Source: Caballeronia sordidicola
GTDB taxonomy: Bacteria > Pseudomonadota > Gammaproteobacteria > Burkholderiales > Burkholderiaceae
Direction of reading: 5' to 3'
DNA length: 64,000 nt
Assembly (NCBI RefSeq): GCF_001544455.2
Contig: NZ_FCOC02000003.1
Coordinates: forward strand, 124,001-188,000
In this document: piece by piece, positions 17,472-26,508 of the stretch
Position numbering within the stretch: position 1 is the stretch's first letter
Layout of the letters: every line of letters begins with the position of its first letter
Translations under genes and position numbers: made by a program
Notes under the pieces: generated by a model
What the model was told of the DNA's origin: nothing
The model's input: only the letters and a program-made list of their open reading frames with translations
The model's database searches: none

Positions 17472-18776
17472 TCACCTGTCCGCCAGTTTCCCCGATATCG
17501 TCCTGACCAGCACCGCTCCCAACACCAGGCACACGGCGACGAAGTAAAGGCCCATGCGGTTATCGTGCGTGGCGACGTTGAGCCATCCCACCACATAAGG
17601 CGATACAAACCCCGCCAGATTTCCCACGCAATTGATCCCCGCAATGCCCACCGCAACGGATGTCCCCGCAAGAAACGACGACGGAATGCTCCAGAACAGC
17701 GACAACGCCGACAAGATCCCCGCCGCCGCCACGCTCAGCCAGATCACGGCAAGCGCGGGGTGATGCCCCACGTACCCGCTCGCCGCGAAGCCAATCGCGC
17801 CGATCACGGCAAGCACCGAAAAATGCATCCGCCGCGAACGAAACCGGTCCGAACTCATGCCTGTGAGCACAATCGCAGGAATGGCGACAAGATAAGGAAT
17901 TGCCGAGAGCCATCCAATGACCGAGACATCGGCAAGCCCTGAATCCTTGATGATCGACGGCAACCAGAAACTGATTCCATACAGCCCGATGATCTGGCAA
18001 AAATACACCGCGCAAAGCTTCCAGATATGTTTGTCGGAGAGAATGGCGCGCAGGTTGTGATGCGTCGTCTTTTCAGCGTCCTCGCGGCCAATCTCGCTGG
18101 TGACGAGGTTCTTTTCGGTATCGGTGAGCCACTTCGCCTGGTGGGGTTTATCGACCATCAAAGCGAGCACGGCGATGCCGCACAGAAGCGCCGGCAACGC
18201 TTCGATAAGAAACAGCCATTGCCATCCCGCCATGACCGTGGAATGCGCGAATTTCGTGAGAATCCAGCCGGACATGGGACCGCCCACGACACCCGAAAGC
18301 GGTATCGCAATGTAGTACACGCCGAGCGCAAAGCCGCGTTTGCGCGCGGGAAACCAGTACGTCAGATACAGCATGATGCCCGGCGAGAATCCGGCTTCGG
18401 CCACGCCCAGGAAAAAGCGCGCGGTATAGAACTGCACGGGTGTCTTGACGAACAACGTTGCCGCCGAAATGATGGCCCAGGTGATCATGATCCGGGCAAT
18501 CCATAGCCGTGCGCCGACCTTGTGCAAGATCAGGTTGCTCGGTACTTCGAAGATGAAATAGCCGATAAAGAAAATGCCCGCGCCAAGGCCGTATACGGCG
18601 TCGCTCATGTGCAGGTCGTTGAGCATCTGCAGTTTCGCGAAGCCAACATTCACGCGGTCCAGATACCCGCACAAATAGCACAGCACGATAAACGGCATGA
18701 TGCGCCAGCTTATCTTGCGGTATACGTCGGTGCGCGCCGAGGGCGTGACCAAAATGGTGTCGCTGATATGGCTCAT
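17472..18776 (-). CDS. MFS transporter of the anion:cation symporter (ACS) family
   Basis: A 434-residue inner-membrane carrier with about twelve hydrophobic segments. ACS features are the opening KISWRIMPFIVLCYLCGYLD followed by RVNVGFAKLQM, GLGAGIFFIGYFIFEVPSNL, and GVAEAGFSPGIMLYLTYWFP in helix 4/5. Relatives import organic acids such as tartrate, phthalate, galactarate or hydroxylated sugar acids with protons. It is downstream of, and probably co-transcribed with, the SAF-domain oxidoreductase (75-base gap), suggesting the two handle the same compound. Confidence 0.86.
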   Translation of the reverse strand: MSHISDTILVTPSARTDVYRKISWRIMPFIVLCYLCGYLDRVNVGFAKLQMLNDLHMSDAVYGLGAGIFFIGYFIFEVPSNLILHKVGARLWIARIMITWAIISAATLFVKTPVQFYTARFFLGVAEAGFSPGIMLYLTYWFPARKRGFALGVYYIAIPLSGVVGGPMSGWILTKFAHSTVMAGWQWLFLIEALPALLCGIAVLALMVDKPHQAKWLTDTEKNLVTSEIGREDAEKTTHHNLRAILSDKHIWKLCAVYFCQIIGLYGISFWLPSIIKDSGLADVSVIGWLSAIPYLVAIPAIVLTGMSSDRFRSRRMHFSVLAVIGAIGFAASGYVGHHPALAVIWLSVAAAGILSALSLFWSIPSSFLAGTSVAVGIAGINCVGNLAGFVSPYVVGWLNVATHDNRMGLYFVAVCLVLGAVLVRTISGKLADR

Positions 18777-18851
18777 GTCTCCTCCGTCGCCCTTTGGCGG
18801 GCGTTATAGAGAACGATCGGTGCGGGATATGTCCCGCATGATCAGGGATAC

Positions 18852-20231
18852 TTACGATGCAAGCTTGGCCGCCGCTACCTCCTCGCCAAGTTCCTTCCTG
18901 AACAGCGCTTCCATTTCGAGGCGTACTTTCACCGCTTCCCGGGTGGCGTCGAAGGCTACGTCGGTCCAGCAAACCGGTTGGCCGGCGGCAACGGGTCGTT
19001 GCAGCACCATGTTGTGCGCGAGGCCAATGGGCAACGCGCCCTGCATCAGCGAGTCCACTGCGGGCATCAGCTTGCCGTAGACGGTGTGGCCGCCTTCGCC
19101 ATCAAGACGTTCACCCGCCCGCAGGTCGCGCTTCGCGGTGGCCGCGACATCGCCATGAAAGCCGGTCGTCGCGCCCGTTGCTTCGCCACGCACGGCGATG
19201 CTTGCAATCGATACCCCCAACTCCAGCCCAATCAAGTGATATGGCTTGTACATGGCCGTAAAACGACCGCTGCTGTCGGTCTTCAGTCCGTATTGCGCGA
19301 AGCAGTCGCGCACGTAATCCGAAGGCGCTTCGAAGACCGCGTACACGCCCCAGCGCAAGTCGCGAAAGACGGGCCGCCCGTCGCGTTCCAGGGACGACAC
19401 CACTTCCACGCTTCCCCGATGCGGGAGAATGCCGCCATCGGACGCAGGCTTCAACACATTCGGAAGATCGTCGACGCCGCATGCCGGAAACGCGAGGCCA
19501 TCAGAAGGCGGACGCAAGTCGCACGCATTCGATACCGCCGCCATTTCCAGCGCTGACTTCGTGCCATCGAGAAACGAGTTGAACATTTGCGCGTTGAAGT
19601 CGCCGGATGCGATCTGCTCTTCGGTGAAACCGTAGTAGCTCCATACGGTATCGGGCGTGGACTGGTGATAGATGGGCAGGTACTTCGTGCCTTTGCCGGC
19701 GCAGATGACGTCGAAACCGATGGTGCGCGCCCAATCCACGAGTTCCGCGATCAACGCGGGTTGATCGCCGGAAGCCATTGAATAGATGATGCCGGCTTCG
19801 GCCGCCCGTCTTGCAAGCAAGGGACCAGCGAGCACATCGGCTTCCACGTTCACCATCACAATGTGCTTCTTGTATTTGCAGCACAGCAGCGCATGGTGAA
19901 TGCCCGCGGCGGGGCTGCCGGTGGCATCGATCACGATATCCACGTGGTCGCTCGCGATCATCGCGTCTGCGTCGTCGGTAATGAACGTGGTGCCGCTGCG
20001 CAATGCTTCGGACCACGAAGAAGCAGAATATCGTGCTTCTTCCCAGCCCACCCGATGCATCGCGTTGCGAGCCCGTTCGGGCGAAATATCCGCGATGCCA
20101 ACCAGATGAATACCCGGCGTGCGCGGTGCCTGCGAGAGGTACATCGAGCCGAATTTTCCTGCGCCGATCAATCCGACGCGAACCGGGCGGCTTGCTTGAG
20201 CGCGTGCTTCGAGTTTCGCGATAAGCGACAT
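18852..20231 (-). CDS. NAD(P)-binding oxidoreductase with C-terminal SAF domain
   Basis: A 459-residue cytosolic protein starting at the ATG at 20231, which has GGAGA upstream. The N-terminal Rossmann domain opens RVGLIGAGKFGSMYLSQAPR, as in homoserine dehydrogenase-like enzymes, with DADAMIASDHVDIVIDATGS after it. The C-terminal part (about 350-430) contains KRDLRAGERLDGEGGHTVYG, an SAF-type domain. Such proteins are often misnamed flagellar FlgA because of SAF. No substrate is known to me; sugar-acid metabolism is inferred from the ACS transporter next door. A LysR gene is divergent at 20348. Confidence 0.75.
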   Translation of the reverse strand: MSLIAKLEARAQASRPVRVGLIGAGKFGSMYLSQAPRTPGIHLVGIADISPERARNAMHRVGWEEARYSASSWSEALRSGTTFITDDADAMIASDHVDIVIDATGSPAAGIHHALLCCKYKKHIVMVNVEADVLAGPLLARRAAEAGIIYSMASGDQPALIAELVDWARTIGFDVICAGKGTKYLPIYHQSTPDTVWSYYGFTEEQIASGDFNAQMFNSFLDGTKSALEMAAVSNACDLRPPSDGLAFPACGVDDLPNVLKPASDGGILPHRGSVEVVSSLERDGRPVFRDLRWGVYAVFEAPSDYVRDCFAQYGLKTDSSGRFTAMYKPYHLIGLELGVSIASIAVRGEATGATTGFHGDVAATAKRDLRAGERLDGEGGHTVYGKLMPAVDSLMQGALPIGLAHNMVLQRPVAAGQPVCWTDVAFDATREAVKVRLEMEALFRKELGEEVAAAKLAS

Positions 20232-20347
20232 GCTGTCTCCTGTACGGTAGTTCGAAAGGGATTCAAGACGTCCTTTGAACCAAAGATAGCAGCATGCTTT
20301 TTGCAATAGAATGGGCAATTCCACAACCGCGCTGTGCAAAAATCCCC

Positions 20348-21250
20348 ATGCGAAAATTCGATTGGGATGCGCTCCAGGCCTTCCTCGCGATCGCCCGCGC
20401 AGGACGCCTGACTATCGCGGCGCAGCAAATGGGCGTGGATCATTCCACCCTCAGCAGACGGGTTGCATCGCTTGAAGCGAGCATTGGCGTGCAGTTGTTC
20501 GAGCGCAGTTCAGTTGGTTTTCTACTGACGCCAGAAGGCGAGCGCCTGATGACCGACGCCGAGGCCATGGAAAGCCTTGCAATGCGCATCAACGCGCGTC
20601 TTGACGATCCATCCGGCGGTTTGACCGGCACTGTCCGAGTGGGAACGCCGGAAGGTTTCGGCACATATTTTTTGGCGCCAAGGCTCGCCAGACTCACGGC
20701 GGCGCATCCCGATCTCGAGATCGAACTGGTCGCAAATCCGCGCATGTTCAGCCTGTCCAAGCGTGAAGCCGATATTGCGGTGACCATGACGCGTCCGACT
20801 CGCGGCCGCGTTTATGCGCACCGGCTCAACGACTATGCGCTGGGTGTGTTTGCATCGCGGCAATATGTCGATTCACATGCGCCCATCAATACGTTTCAGG
20901 ACATTTTCAAGCACCGCTGGATCGGATATATAGACGACCTGATGTGGAGCACGGAGCTCGATTACCTGTCGCAGATCTCGACGGCGCTGATGCCCACGGT
21001 GCGCATCTCGAATGTGATCAGCCAGGCGGCGGCTGTGAGCGGTGGCGCGGGAATTGGCGTGCTGCCATGTTTTATTGCGCGCAACGAACCGGCGCTTGTG
21101 CGCATATTGCCTGACGAAATCGCACTTAGCCGTTCCTATTGGCTCGTTTCGCATGCCGATACGCGCGATATCGCCCGAGTGAAGTTGCTCACCGATTTCA
21201 TTCGGACCGAATGCGGTAATTCCGAGGCGTTCTGGAACCGATGGCCGTGA
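20348..21250 (+). CDS. LysR-family regulator, divergent from the oxidoreductase/MFS unit
   Basis: A 300-residue LysR protein. The helix-turn-helix (about 4-60) is FDWDALQAFLAIARAGRLTI then AAQQMGVDHSTLSRRVASLE. The effector domain includes VRVGTPEGFGTYFLAPRLAR. The ATG at 20348 gives the canonical N-terminus; the frame extends to 20294 without a ribosome-binding site. The 116-base divergent gap to the SAF oxidoreductase gene suggests it regulates that unit. Confidence 0.88.
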   Translation: MRKFDWDALQAFLAIARAGRLTIAAQQMGVDHSTLSRRVASLEASIGVQLFERSSVGFLLTPEGERLMTDAEAMESLAMRINARLDDPSGGLTGTVRVGTPEGFGTYFLAPRLARLTAAHPDLEIELVANPRMFSLSKREADIAVTMTRPTRGRVYAHRLNDYALGVFASRQYVDSHAPINTFQDIFKHRWIGYIDDLMWSTELDYLSQISTALMPTVRISNVISQAAAVSGGAGIGVLPCFIARNEPALVRILPDEIALSRSYWLVSHADTRDIARVKLLTDFIRTECGNSEAFWNRWP

Positions 21251-21357
21251 CCTTTTTTATTTCATGCGATCAATCGCCAACGTGGATTGCCTTTCTTCGT
21301 CGCCGACGCTCGCGTTGTTGTTATCAGGCAGGCCTTTCAAACAACGCGGGCGACCCA

Positions 21358-21696
21358 TCATTCCTTTCCCTGAGGTTCCAGCGGCTTATGCTGTTCTTTA
21401 CCGGATCCCGGGAAGAATTTGTCCCAGACCGCTCTCACCCCTTCAGCAGCAACCACTTCCGCGCTGATGTTTTCCGTCTCTTCAGCGGCGCCCGGATCAG
21501 CCGCGAGCCCGCGCCAGTGCGTAAAAACCAGCAGCGGTTTCTCCGTCCACTCATCGGCGCCAAACTTCGCAAACGCCGTTGCGCCGCTGGCAAGCTGCAC
21601 TTCATACCAGCCGTCGCGCACGGGTGCGTAGTCACTCAACGGAAACCATTCGGTCGATTCGATTTTCACAAAGTCCCCCATCAGTCGTTTGGACAT
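21358..21696 (-). CDS. Small hypothetical protein, 112 aa
   Basis: I do not recognise a family. From the ATG at 21696 the protein begins MSKRLMGDFVKIESTEWFPL and continues with a compact beta-rich part (DGWYEVQLASGATAFAKFGA, then DEWTEKPLLVFTHWRGLA), and a charged C-terminus. The start is uncertain: ATGs at 21801, 21696 and 21681 are in frame and none has a strong ribosome-binding site. It is isolated between a LysR gene and an A/T-richer intergenic stretch. Confidence 0.5.
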   Translation of the reverse strand: MSKRLMGDFVKIESTEWFPLSDYAPVRDGWYEVQLASGATAFAKFGADEWTEKPLLVFTHWRGLAADPGAAEETENISAEVVAAEGVRAVWDKFFPGSGKEQHKPLEPQGKE

Positions 21697-22155
21697 CGCG
21701 ACGGATATCGATACCCTGATGCCTGCGTGTCCGGTTATCCAGAATAAGGTGTCCGTTGCGGACGCCACCGTTCCAGTTTCGCAAAACGTCAAAGCCAGCA
21801 TACGCCAAGATAAAAAAGCACCGCACGAGATTCAACCCCCTTGCATGTACTTTCTCGCAAAAGAAAGCCGAGCTATGTTTTCTCGCGTTGCAATAAATCC
21901 GGTGCTCATTCGTCTTTAACTACAGCAAACGCGCCGCGATTAACGAAGCGCATCCTGAATATGCACCAAATTGCACCGAAACGACCGCGAAAGCGCTGCA
22001 AATCGTATGCAAACTTATTAAGAAATTTCGAAATAGGGCAAATCCTGATGACCCGTTTTTTTATGTTTATCGATAATGCCTAAACACAAATTTATATCCG
22101 GACCGGTCCCGACGCTTGGGGCGGGTGGAATGGTGAACTGAGAGAGGAGTCCGAC
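21697..22155. other. A/T-richer intergenic stretch without a supported gene
   Basis: The bases between about 21800 and 22080 are visibly less G/C-rich than the surroundings and contain only short unsupported frames. A ribosome-binding site (GAGAGGAG) for the next gene is at its right end. I see no RNA gene, repeat or mobile-element end in it. Confidence 0.4.
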
Positions 22156-22434
22156 ATGCGCGACGGCGAGATCGCTTATAGGAATGTTGTCCTGATTCCC
22201 TTGGCTGCTTACGACGACGGCACGTACGCCGCTATGCTGATCGTCAGGGAGTCCGACGGCCTTCAGCGCGCGAGCGGCATTCTGGGACACTTTGCATGTG
22301 CGCTGGACGCGCGAAAATTCGCGCTTGCCCATGGCATGAACGAGATCGACGCGCGGCGGCATGCGCATCCCGATCCGGCAAAAGTCGACGAATGGAATGC
22401 CCATGCTCAGCCCGCTTTCGAGCGGGCTGCATAA
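22156..22434 (+). CDS. Small hypothetical protein, 92 aa
   Basis: A 92-residue cytoplasmic-looking protein with no signal peptide or membrane helix. The start is decided by a strong GAGAGGAG ribosome-binding site seven bases upstream of ATG 22156. It has a beta-rich N-terminal half (RNVVLIPLAAYDDGTYAAML) and a helical C-terminus with DARKFALAHG. I do not recognise the family, and it is not clearly linked to either neighbour. Confidence 0.6.
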   Translation: MRDGEIAYRNVVLIPLAAYDDGTYAAMLIVRESDGLQRASGILGHFACALDARKFALAHGMNEIDARRHAHPDPAKVDEWNAHAQPAFERAA

Positions 22435-22529
22435 ATGGTGCGCGTTCGAACTGCATTCCAGCGGGACTTCATAAGTGGAGTTCCGCTAATTTATTTGAAT
22501 AAATGCGGCGCAATGAATAAAACCAAGGC

Positions 22530-23429
22530 TTAATTTCTCCGCAACTCTTCACCCAGGAATTCCACAAACGTTCTCAGCTTCGCGGACAACTGATGCCGTT
22601 CCAAGTAAACGGCGTGAATATCCGCATTAGGCAGCGCCCAGTCCTTCAGCAATTCCACGAGTTTTCCATCCCGCACCAGCGCTTCCGTCTCCCATTGCGA
22701 GCGCACGGCAATGCCTCGGCCATCGAGCGCCCATTCGAGCACCGTACTGCCGTCGTTACTGCTTAACGGACCGTCGACCTTGATCGTCTCCGCTTTTTTC
22801 CCGCGCGTGAAGTGCCACGTCCCGTAAGCCGATTCGTTCTCCCGAAGCACCAGACATGCATGCCGCGTCAGATCGTTCGGCGTCGCGGGCACGCCGAACG
22901 CCGCCACGTATTCCGGCGATGCACACACCACCCGCCGATTCTTCAGGAGCATTCGCGCGTTGATTCGCGCATCGGGGACATCGCCGAAACGAATCCCCAG
23001 ATCGAATCCTTCTTCCTGCAAGTTCACTGGCCTGTCCGACAAGTGCAATTGAATCTTGATCGCCGGATAGTGCGCGATGAACTTCGATACCGCCGGGGCC
23101 ACGCGTCTGCGCCCAAATCCAAACGATGCATTCACGCGCAACAACCCCGCTGGTTCTCCACGGCTTTTCGTGACGAGTTGCTCCAGTTCGGCGAGTTCAT
23201 CGAGGATGCGCGAGCCGTTCGCCAGATACAGCTCGCCTTCGGGCGTCAGGCTGACGCGCCGCGTCGTCCGGTTCAAAAGCCGCACGCCCAGCCGCCGCTC
23301 CAGTTGCGCCAGACGCTTGCTGATGGATGGCGGCGTCACGCCCAGATCCCGCGCCGCCGCCGCCAGATTGCGATGCCGCGCCACGAGCGTGAACAGGTTG
23401 AGATCGGAAAAACCGTCCATCGGATTCAT
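22530..23429 (-). CDS. LysR-family regulator (DmlR-like), divergent from the dehalogenase gene
   Basis: A 299-residue LysR protein with HTH residues about 5-62 (LNLFTLVARHRNLAAAARDL then GVTPPSISKRLAQLERRLG) and the RLLNRTTRRVSLTPEGELY segment typical of the DmlR/PgrR subgroup. The effector domain includes GIRFGDVPDARINARMLLKN. The gap to the divergent hydrolase is 86 bases, so it probably controls the hydrolase-leuC-leuD unit. DmlR itself responds to malate in E. coli; similarity is by eye only and does not prove the ligand. Confidence 0.85.
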   Translation of the reverse strand: MNPMDGFSDLNLFTLVARHRNLAAAARDLGVTPPSISKRLAQLERRLGVRLLNRTTRRVSLTPEGELYLANGSRILDELAELEQLVTKSRGEPAGLLRVNASFGFGRRRVAPAVSKFIAHYPAIKIQLHLSDRPVNLQEEGFDLGIRFGDVPDARINARMLLKNRRVVCASPEYVAAFGVPATPNDLTRHACLVLRENESAYGTWHFTRGKKAETIKVDGPLSSNDGSTVLEWALDGRGIAVRSQWETEALVRDGKLVELLKDWALPNADIHAVYLERHQLSAKLRTFVEFLGEELRRN

Positions 23430-23515
23430 TCCTGGAAGTTAAGTCTGGATTGCCTGAATAGAAACTGTATCGTTCAGCGCATCAATTAAACTTCATAAAA
23501 CTGCTGGAGACAACG

Positions 23516-24394
23516 ATGTTCGAAGATTTCAAGGATGCATCTGCGACGGTCGAGGGAATCAGGATCAAGGCCATAACCGGTGGCGCCGGTCCAGCGCTGC
23601 TCCTGCTGCACGGCCATCCGCAAACGCACGCGATCTGGCATAAGGTTGCGCCGGCTCTGGCCCAACATTTCACGCTGGTCGCCGCGGACCTTCGCGGTTA
23701 CGGCGAGAGCGGCAAGCCGCAAGGGCTGCCGGATCACAGCAATTACTCGAAGCGCCGCATGGCGCGGGACCAGGTGGACCTGATGCGGGCGCTGGGCCAC
23801 GACTCGTTCGCCGTTCTGGGCCACGATCGCGGCGGCCGCGTCGCGGTGCGCATGGCGCTCGATCACCCCGGCGTGGTCACGAAACTGGTCACGCTGGACG
23901 TTGCGCCAACATTGGCGATGTACGAAAAAACCTCGTTCGAATTTGCTCGCGCCTACTGGCACTGGTTCTTTCTCGTGCGTCCCGCGCCGTTTCCAGAAAC
24001 GCTGATCAACGCCGACGCCGACCTTTATCTCAAGCAGACCATCGGCGCACGCAGCGCGGGCCTGAAGCCATTCGCGCCCGAGGCATACGCACACTACCTG
24101 CGTTGCCTGCGGAGTCCCGGCACGGCGCACGGCATCTGCGAGGATTACCGCGCAAGCGTGACGATCGACCTCGAACACGACCGCGAGACGCTCGCAAACG
24201 GGGAGAAAAACGCCTGCGAATTCCTGGCGCTCTGGGGCGCGGAAGGCGTGATCGAAAAGTGCTTCGATCCGATCGCCGAGTGGCGGCAATACTCCCGCAA
24301 CGTCACCGGCCACGCGCTGCCGTGCGGCCATTACATTCCCGAAGAAGCGCCGGAGGCGTTGATCGAATGCGTCTTGCCGTTTCTTGAGGCCTGA
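23516..24394 (+). CDS. Alpha/beta hydrolase resembling fluoroacetate dehalogenase
   Basis: A 292-residue alpha/beta-hydrolase with strong ribosome-binding site GGAGA. It strongly resembles haloacetate/fluoroacetate dehalogenase (FAcD, DehH1), which hydrolyses a C-F bond through an aspartyl ester. All residues of the known active site can be placed: nucleophile Asp104 with Arg105 and Arg108 in GHDRGGR, the halide pocket His149/Trp150 in RAYWHWFF and Tyr211 in CEDYRAS, and the catalytic His272 in PCGHYIPEEAP. Length and spacing match. Substrate specificity (fluoro- versus chloroacetate or another ester) is not decided by these residues. It is followed after four bases by leuC and leuD homologues. 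Confidence 0.8.
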   Translation: MFEDFKDASATVEGIRIKAITGGAGPALLLLHGHPQTHAIWHKVAPALAQHFTLVAADLRGYGESGKPQGLPDHSNYSKRRMARDQVDLMRALGHDSFAVLGHDRGGRVAVRMALDHPGVVTKLVTLDVAPTLAMYEKTSFEFARAYWHWFFLVRPAPFPETLINADADLYLKQTIGARSAGLKPFAPEAYAHYLRCLRSPGTAHGICEDYRASVTIDLEHDRETLANGEKNACEFLALWGAEGVIEKCFDPIAEWRQYSRNVTGHALPCGHYIPEEAPEALIECVLPFLEA

Positions 24395-24398
24395 GATC

Positions 24399-25820
24399 AT
24401 GCCGATCGCCACGACCTTCCATAAAAAGCTTGTCGACTCGCATACGGTTTTGCGTATTGATGAACAGAACGTCCTGCTCTACGTCGATCTGCATCTGATG
24501 AACGAATACACGAGTCCGCAAGCGTTCAGCGGTCTCGCCGATAAAAACCGTCCCGTGCGCCGGCCGAATCAGCAGCTTGCCGTTGTGAGCCACATCATTC
24601 CGACGCACGCCGAATCGCCGCGCGTGATTCGCGACGCCGCGTCGCTGCTGCAAGCCAACAACCTCGCGCGCAATTGCAATCAAGCCGGCATACGCCTGTT
24701 CGCCGCGAACGATCCGCTGCAGGGCATTGAACACATCGTCGCGCCCGAACTGGGCCTGATCCGCCCGGGCATGGCCGTTCTTTGCGGCGATAGCCACACG
24801 ACGACCTACGGCGCGCTCGGTGCGCTGGGGTTTGGTATCGGCACGTCCGAGGTCGAGCACGTGCTTGCAACGCAAACGCTCGTGTATCACGTGGCGCGAA
24901 CCATGCGTATTACGGTCGATGGCACTTTGCCTTACGGTACTTCATCGAAGGACTTGATCATCTGGATCATCAGCCAGATCGGCGCTCAGGGCGCGCGCGG
25001 CTACGCCGTTGAATTCGCGGGATCGACCGTGACGTCGCTTTCGGCCGAAGCGCGCATGACCCTGTGCAACATGATCGTGGAAGCGGGCGCCCGGGCGGCG
25101 CTGATCGCGCCGGATCAGACCACGTTCGACTATGTCCGCGCCCACGCGAAGACGCTCGACGACACCGCGTGGTGCGCCGCGCTCGCGGACTGGACGCAAC
25201 TCAAGTCGGACGAGGACGCAACTTTCGATGCCGAACACCGTTTCAACGCGAGCGACATCGCGCCCTTCGTCACGTGGGGCACGAGCCCGAATCAGGCAAT
25301 GCGCGTGGACGCGCTCGTTCCCGACGCCGCGTCGCAGGCCACGCCCGAAGCCGCTGCCGCATTGCGCCGCGCGCTGGACTATACCGGCCTCGAATCGAAC
25401 CAGCCAATAGCCGGAACGCCAATCGACCGCGTGTTTATTGGCTCGTGCACGAATGGGCGGATCGAGGATTTGCGCATCGTGGCCGGGATTGTTCGTGGCC
25501 GGAAGGTCGCTCAAGGCGTGCGCGCGATGGTCGTGCCGGGTTCGGGATCGGTGCGCCGGCAGGCGGAGGCAGAAGGTATCGCGCAGACGTTGAAGAACGC
25601 GGGTTTCGAATGGCGCGAACCGGGATGCTCCATGTGCCTTGCGATGAACGACGACTTCCTGCAAGCCGGCGAACGCTGCGCGTCGACCACGAATCGCAAT
25701 TTCGAAGGGCGTCAGGGGCGGGGCGGCCTCACGCATTTGATGAGCCCCGCGATGGCCGCCGCAGCCGCATTGACCGGCAAGATCACCGATGTCCGCACGC
25801 TGGAGAACCGCCATGTCTAA
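24399..25820 (+). CDS. LeuC-type (de)hydratase large subunit
   Basis: A 473-residue aconitase-superfamily subunit, the size of 3-isopropylmalate dehydratase LeuC. It has the [4Fe-4S] ligands Cys350 (GSCTNGRIEDL), Cys410 and Cys413 (EPGCSMCLAMNDD), the LVDSHTV opening and the substrate-phosphate-like CGDSHTTTYGALG segment. The ATG at 24399 follows the hydrolase stop by four bases. No leuB or leuA lies nearby, so it may be a LeuCD paralogue acting on another malate-type substrate (maleate, citraconate, methylmalate) rather than the leucine enzyme. That reassignment is inference from context only. Confidence 0.85.
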   Translation: MPIATTFHKKLVDSHTVLRIDEQNVLLYVDLHLMNEYTSPQAFSGLADKNRPVRRPNQQLAVVSHIIPTHAESPRVIRDAASLLQANNLARNCNQAGIRLFAANDPLQGIEHIVAPELGLIRPGMAVLCGDSHTTTYGALGALGFGIGTSEVEHVLATQTLVYHVARTMRITVDGTLPYGTSSKDLIIWIISQIGAQGARGYAVEFAGSTVTSLSAEARMTLCNMIVEAGARAALIAPDQTTFDYVRAHAKTLDDTAWCAALADWTQLKSDEDATFDAEHRFNASDIAPFVTWGTSPNQAMRVDALVPDAASQATPEAAAALRRALDYTGLESNQPIAGTPIDRVFIGSCTNGRIEDLRIVAGIVRGRKVAQGVRAMVVPGSGSVRRQAEAEGIAQTLKNAGFEWREPGCSMCLAMNDDFLQAGERCASTTNRNFEGRQGRGGLTHLMSPAMAAAAALTGKITDVRTLENRHV

Positions 25821-26430
25821 GCTAAGCGTCATTGAAGGGAGCGCGGCGCCGTTGCCTATCGAAAATCTGGATACCGATCAGATCATGCCGAAGCAATTTC
25901 TTCGGATTATCGATAAAGCGGGTTTGAGCCAGGGCCTTCTATACGATCTTCGTTTCGATGAGCACGGCGAGCCGCTCGACGCTTGCGTGCTGAATCAGGC
26001 GCAGTACAAAGCCGCGCGCATCCTGATTGGCGGCTCGAATTTCGGGTGTGGATCGAGTCGCGAGCACGCGGTGTGGGGCCTGCAGCAATATGGTTTCGAT
26101 GCCGTCATTGCGCCGAGTTTCGCCGAAATCTTCTACTCGAACGCGATGAACAATCGTCTGCTGCTCGTGCAACTGGACCGGGAAGCGGTGGATATCCTGC
26201 TGCGTGATTCGGTGGGCGATCCGGCATCGATCATCAGGATCGATCTTGAAGCGCAAACCGTGACATCCGGAACCAGCGGCAAGGTTTTCAGCTTTCCGCT
26301 GGGCGCGCGGCATAAGCGTATGGTGATCGAGGGCATGGACACAATCGACCTGACGCTCGCGCAACGCGCCGATATCGAAGCATTCGAAAAGCGCCACTTC
26401 GCGCGCTATCCCTGGGCCGCCGTGATGTAG
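25813..26430 (+). CDS. LeuD-type (de)hydratase small subunit
   Basis: A 205-residue swivel-domain partner of the LeuC-type subunit. It has IENLDTDQIMPKQFLR and the substrate-binding segment GGSNFGCGSSREHAVWGL, followed by APSFAEIFYSNAMNNRLL, all typical of LeuD. Its ATG at 25813 overlaps the leuC stop by eight bases, so the subunits are co-produced. The length is normal. As for the large subunit, the substrate may or may not be isopropylmalate. Confidence 0.87.
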   Translation: MSKLSVIEGSAAPLPIENLDTDQIMPKQFLRIIDKAGLSQGLLYDLRFDEHGEPLDACVLNQAQYKAARILIGGSNFGCGSSREHAVWGLQQYGFDAVIAPSFAEIFYSNAMNNRLLLVQLDREAVDILLRDSVGDPASIIRIDLEAQTVTSGTSGKVFSFPLGARHKRMVIEGMDTIDLTLAQRADIEAFEKRHFARYPWAAVM

Positions 26431-26453
26431 TCCACGCGGCGTCCAAACCTGCC

Positions 26454-26491
26454 CGCGATACAGCATGACCGTTAAGGTTGGCCGTATCGCG
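26454..26491. terminator. Inverted repeat between convergent leuD and mlaA, possible terminator
   Basis: CGCGATAC (26454-26461) pairs exactly with GTATCGCG (26484-26491) in the short gap between the two convergent stop codons. The loop is long and no T run follows, so efficiency as an intrinsic terminator is doubtful. Confidence 0.4.
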
Positions 26492-26508
26492 AGTCCAGCC
26501 GCGCAGCG

